From an uncultured Clostridia bacterium (GTDB lineage: Bacteria > Bacillota > Clostridia > Peptostreptococcales > Anaerovoracaceae), in NCBI GenBank assembly GCA_937900415.1, contig CALCEY010000002.1, positions 1-14,449 of the forward strand: a stretch of 14,449 bases of DNA. The letters run 5' to 3'. Shown piece by piece: positions 13,855-14,449 of the stretch (positions are counted from its first letter, which is position 1; every line of letters begins with the position of its first letter). The notes beneath the pieces were generated by a model. The model made no database searches, had not been told where the DNA came from, and was given only the letters and a program-made list of their open reading frames with translations. The position numbers and the translations under genes are program-made.

Positions 13855-14223
13855 TTATTTCATTGCTACAGTAGCGCCAACTTCTTCAAGCTGCTTTTTG
13901 ATAGCTTCGGCTTCAGCTTTTTCGATACCCTCTTTAACATTAGAAGGAGCTCCGTCAACCAGTTCCTTAGCTTCTTTCAGTCCTAAGCCTGTAATTTCTC
14001 TTACAGCCTTGATAACCTTGATTTTCTCTGCGCCTGCTGCTTCGAGAACTACAGTAAATTCAGTCTGCTCTTCAGCTGCTGCCGCACCGCCTGCAACTGC
14101 TCCGGCTACCGCTACAGGAGCTGCTGCTGATACGCCGAATTCTTCTTCACAAGCTTTAACTAATTCATTTAATTCTAAAACTGTCATCGCTTTTATAGCT
14201 TCGATAATCTGCTCTTTATTCAT
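13855..14223 (-). CDS. rplL: 50S ribosomal protein L7/L12
   Basis: The 122-residue stalk protein recruits translational GTPases such as EF-G and EF-Tu to the ribosome. It shows the usual architecture: a helical N-terminal dimerisation domain (about 1-32), an Ala/Gly/Val-rich hinge (about 33-52) and the compact C-terminal domain, with the conserved KIKVIKAVREITGLGLKEAKELV at about 67-89 and a final VAMK. ATG 14223 is preceded by AAGGAG (14232-14237) at 8 nt. It follows rplJ by 143 nt. Unusually, it is not followed by rpoB but by a terminator and a convergent ZIP gene. Confidence 0.98.
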   Translation of the reverse strand: MNKEQIIEAIKAMTVLELNELVKACEEEFGVSAAAPVAVAGAVAGGAAAAEEQTEFTVVLEAAGAEKIKVIKAVREITGLGLKEAKELVDGAPSNVKEGIEKAEAEAIKKQLEEVGATVAMK

Positions 14224-14366
14224 TTTATATTCTCCTTTTTAAATTTTCAATTGAATTTTAATTTTATGAGGCTTTATCAAGTATTCGTCCGATACGACCT
14301 CTTCTTGCCTCTCAAACAGATAAACAGAATCGCTGTTCAAGCATTTTTCTGTTTTCTTTTCGCCAA
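14224..14366. other. rplJ-rplL spacer
   Basis: This 143-nt gap contains no gene. The minus strand holds a short AACAG/CTGTT hairpin (around 14322-14337) and an AT-rich stretch before the rplL ribosome-binding site. No clear promoter or terminator is visible. Confidence 0.5.
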
Positions 14367-14449
14367 TTAGGCTTCCGCCTTTGCATCAGCGATTGCCTGG
14401 AATGTTCTTACTGCCTTGCTTACAGGTGACTGAATGCTTCCCATGAACT
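14367..14449 (-). CDS. rplJ: 50S ribosomal protein L10, C-terminal fragment (cut by window edge)
   Basis: The last 26 codons before the TAA at 14367-14369 read F-M-G-S-I-Q-S-P-V-S-K-A-V-R-T-F-Q-A-I-A-D-A-K-A-E-A. This matches the L10 C-terminal pattern (a Gly-Ser-Ile-x-x-Pro segment, then the Ala-rich helix ending near NAIAxK). L10 anchors the L7/L12 dimers to the 23S rRNA stalk base. The position directly upstream of rplL is the standard one. The start and leader lie outside the window. Confidence 0.9.
   Translation of the reverse strand, partial: FMGSIQSPVSKAVRTFQAIADAKAEA

Noticed and set aside
1..14449. CRISPR array, rRNA or complete tRNA genes
   Set aside because: No regularly spaced direct repeats or conserved RNA gene sequences were seen on either strand.

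Overview
The window is a bacterial ribosomal-protein / RNA-polymerase / elongation-factor locus, most likely from an anaerobic Clostridia-type Firmicute. The grounds are the RpoB and RpoC sequences, the 138-residue S12 of the clostridial type, strong AGGAGG ribosome-binding sites, sigma-A-like promoters and moderate GC. I cannot name the genus from sequence alone.

The minus strand, read from right to left, carries the 3' end of rplJ (L10), rplL (L7/L12), rpoB, rpoC, rpsL (S12), rpsG (S7), fusA (EF-G) and the first 12 codons of tuf (EF-Tu) at the left edge. All of these look intact and conserved. The string is divided into at least three transcription units. rplJL ends in a nested, apparently bidirectional terminator. 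rpoBC has its own TTGATT-N17-TATAAT promoter. rpsL-rpsG-fusA-tuf has its own TTGACA-N16-GATAAT extended -10 promoter just after the rpoC stop codon. The intergenic regions in the str part are long and rich in hairpins: a GC-rich leader hairpin before rpsL, a 348-nt structured rpsL-rpsG spacer, and a roughly 113-nt imperfect palindrome between rpsG and fusA.

The accessory part is a 2.7-kb stretch between rplL and rpoB, which are usually adjacent or nearly so. All its genes lie on the plus strand, opposite to the housekeeping genes. The first unit has a textbook MerR-type promoter (19-bp spacer containing an ACCTTC/GAAGGT dyad). It drives three genes: a MerR-family regulator with a C-terminal two-helix membrane domain, a small two-helix membrane protein that appears paralogous to that membrane domain (they overlap by 17 nt and share the same C-terminal tail), and a YbjQ/UPF0145 protein. 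A strong terminator follows. The second unit is a ZIP-family metal transporter with its own promoter, which overlaps a CGGCAC-N7-GTGCCG dyad.

The housekeeping genes supply the RNA polymerase core, the ribosomal stalk and decoding-centre proteins, and the translation elongation factors. The inserted cassette looks like a membrane-sensing, autoregulated MerR system next to a divalent-metal transporter. What it senses cannot be read from the sequence. The most novel-looking item is the membrane-tethered MerR paired with its paralogous membrane miniprotein and YbjQ.
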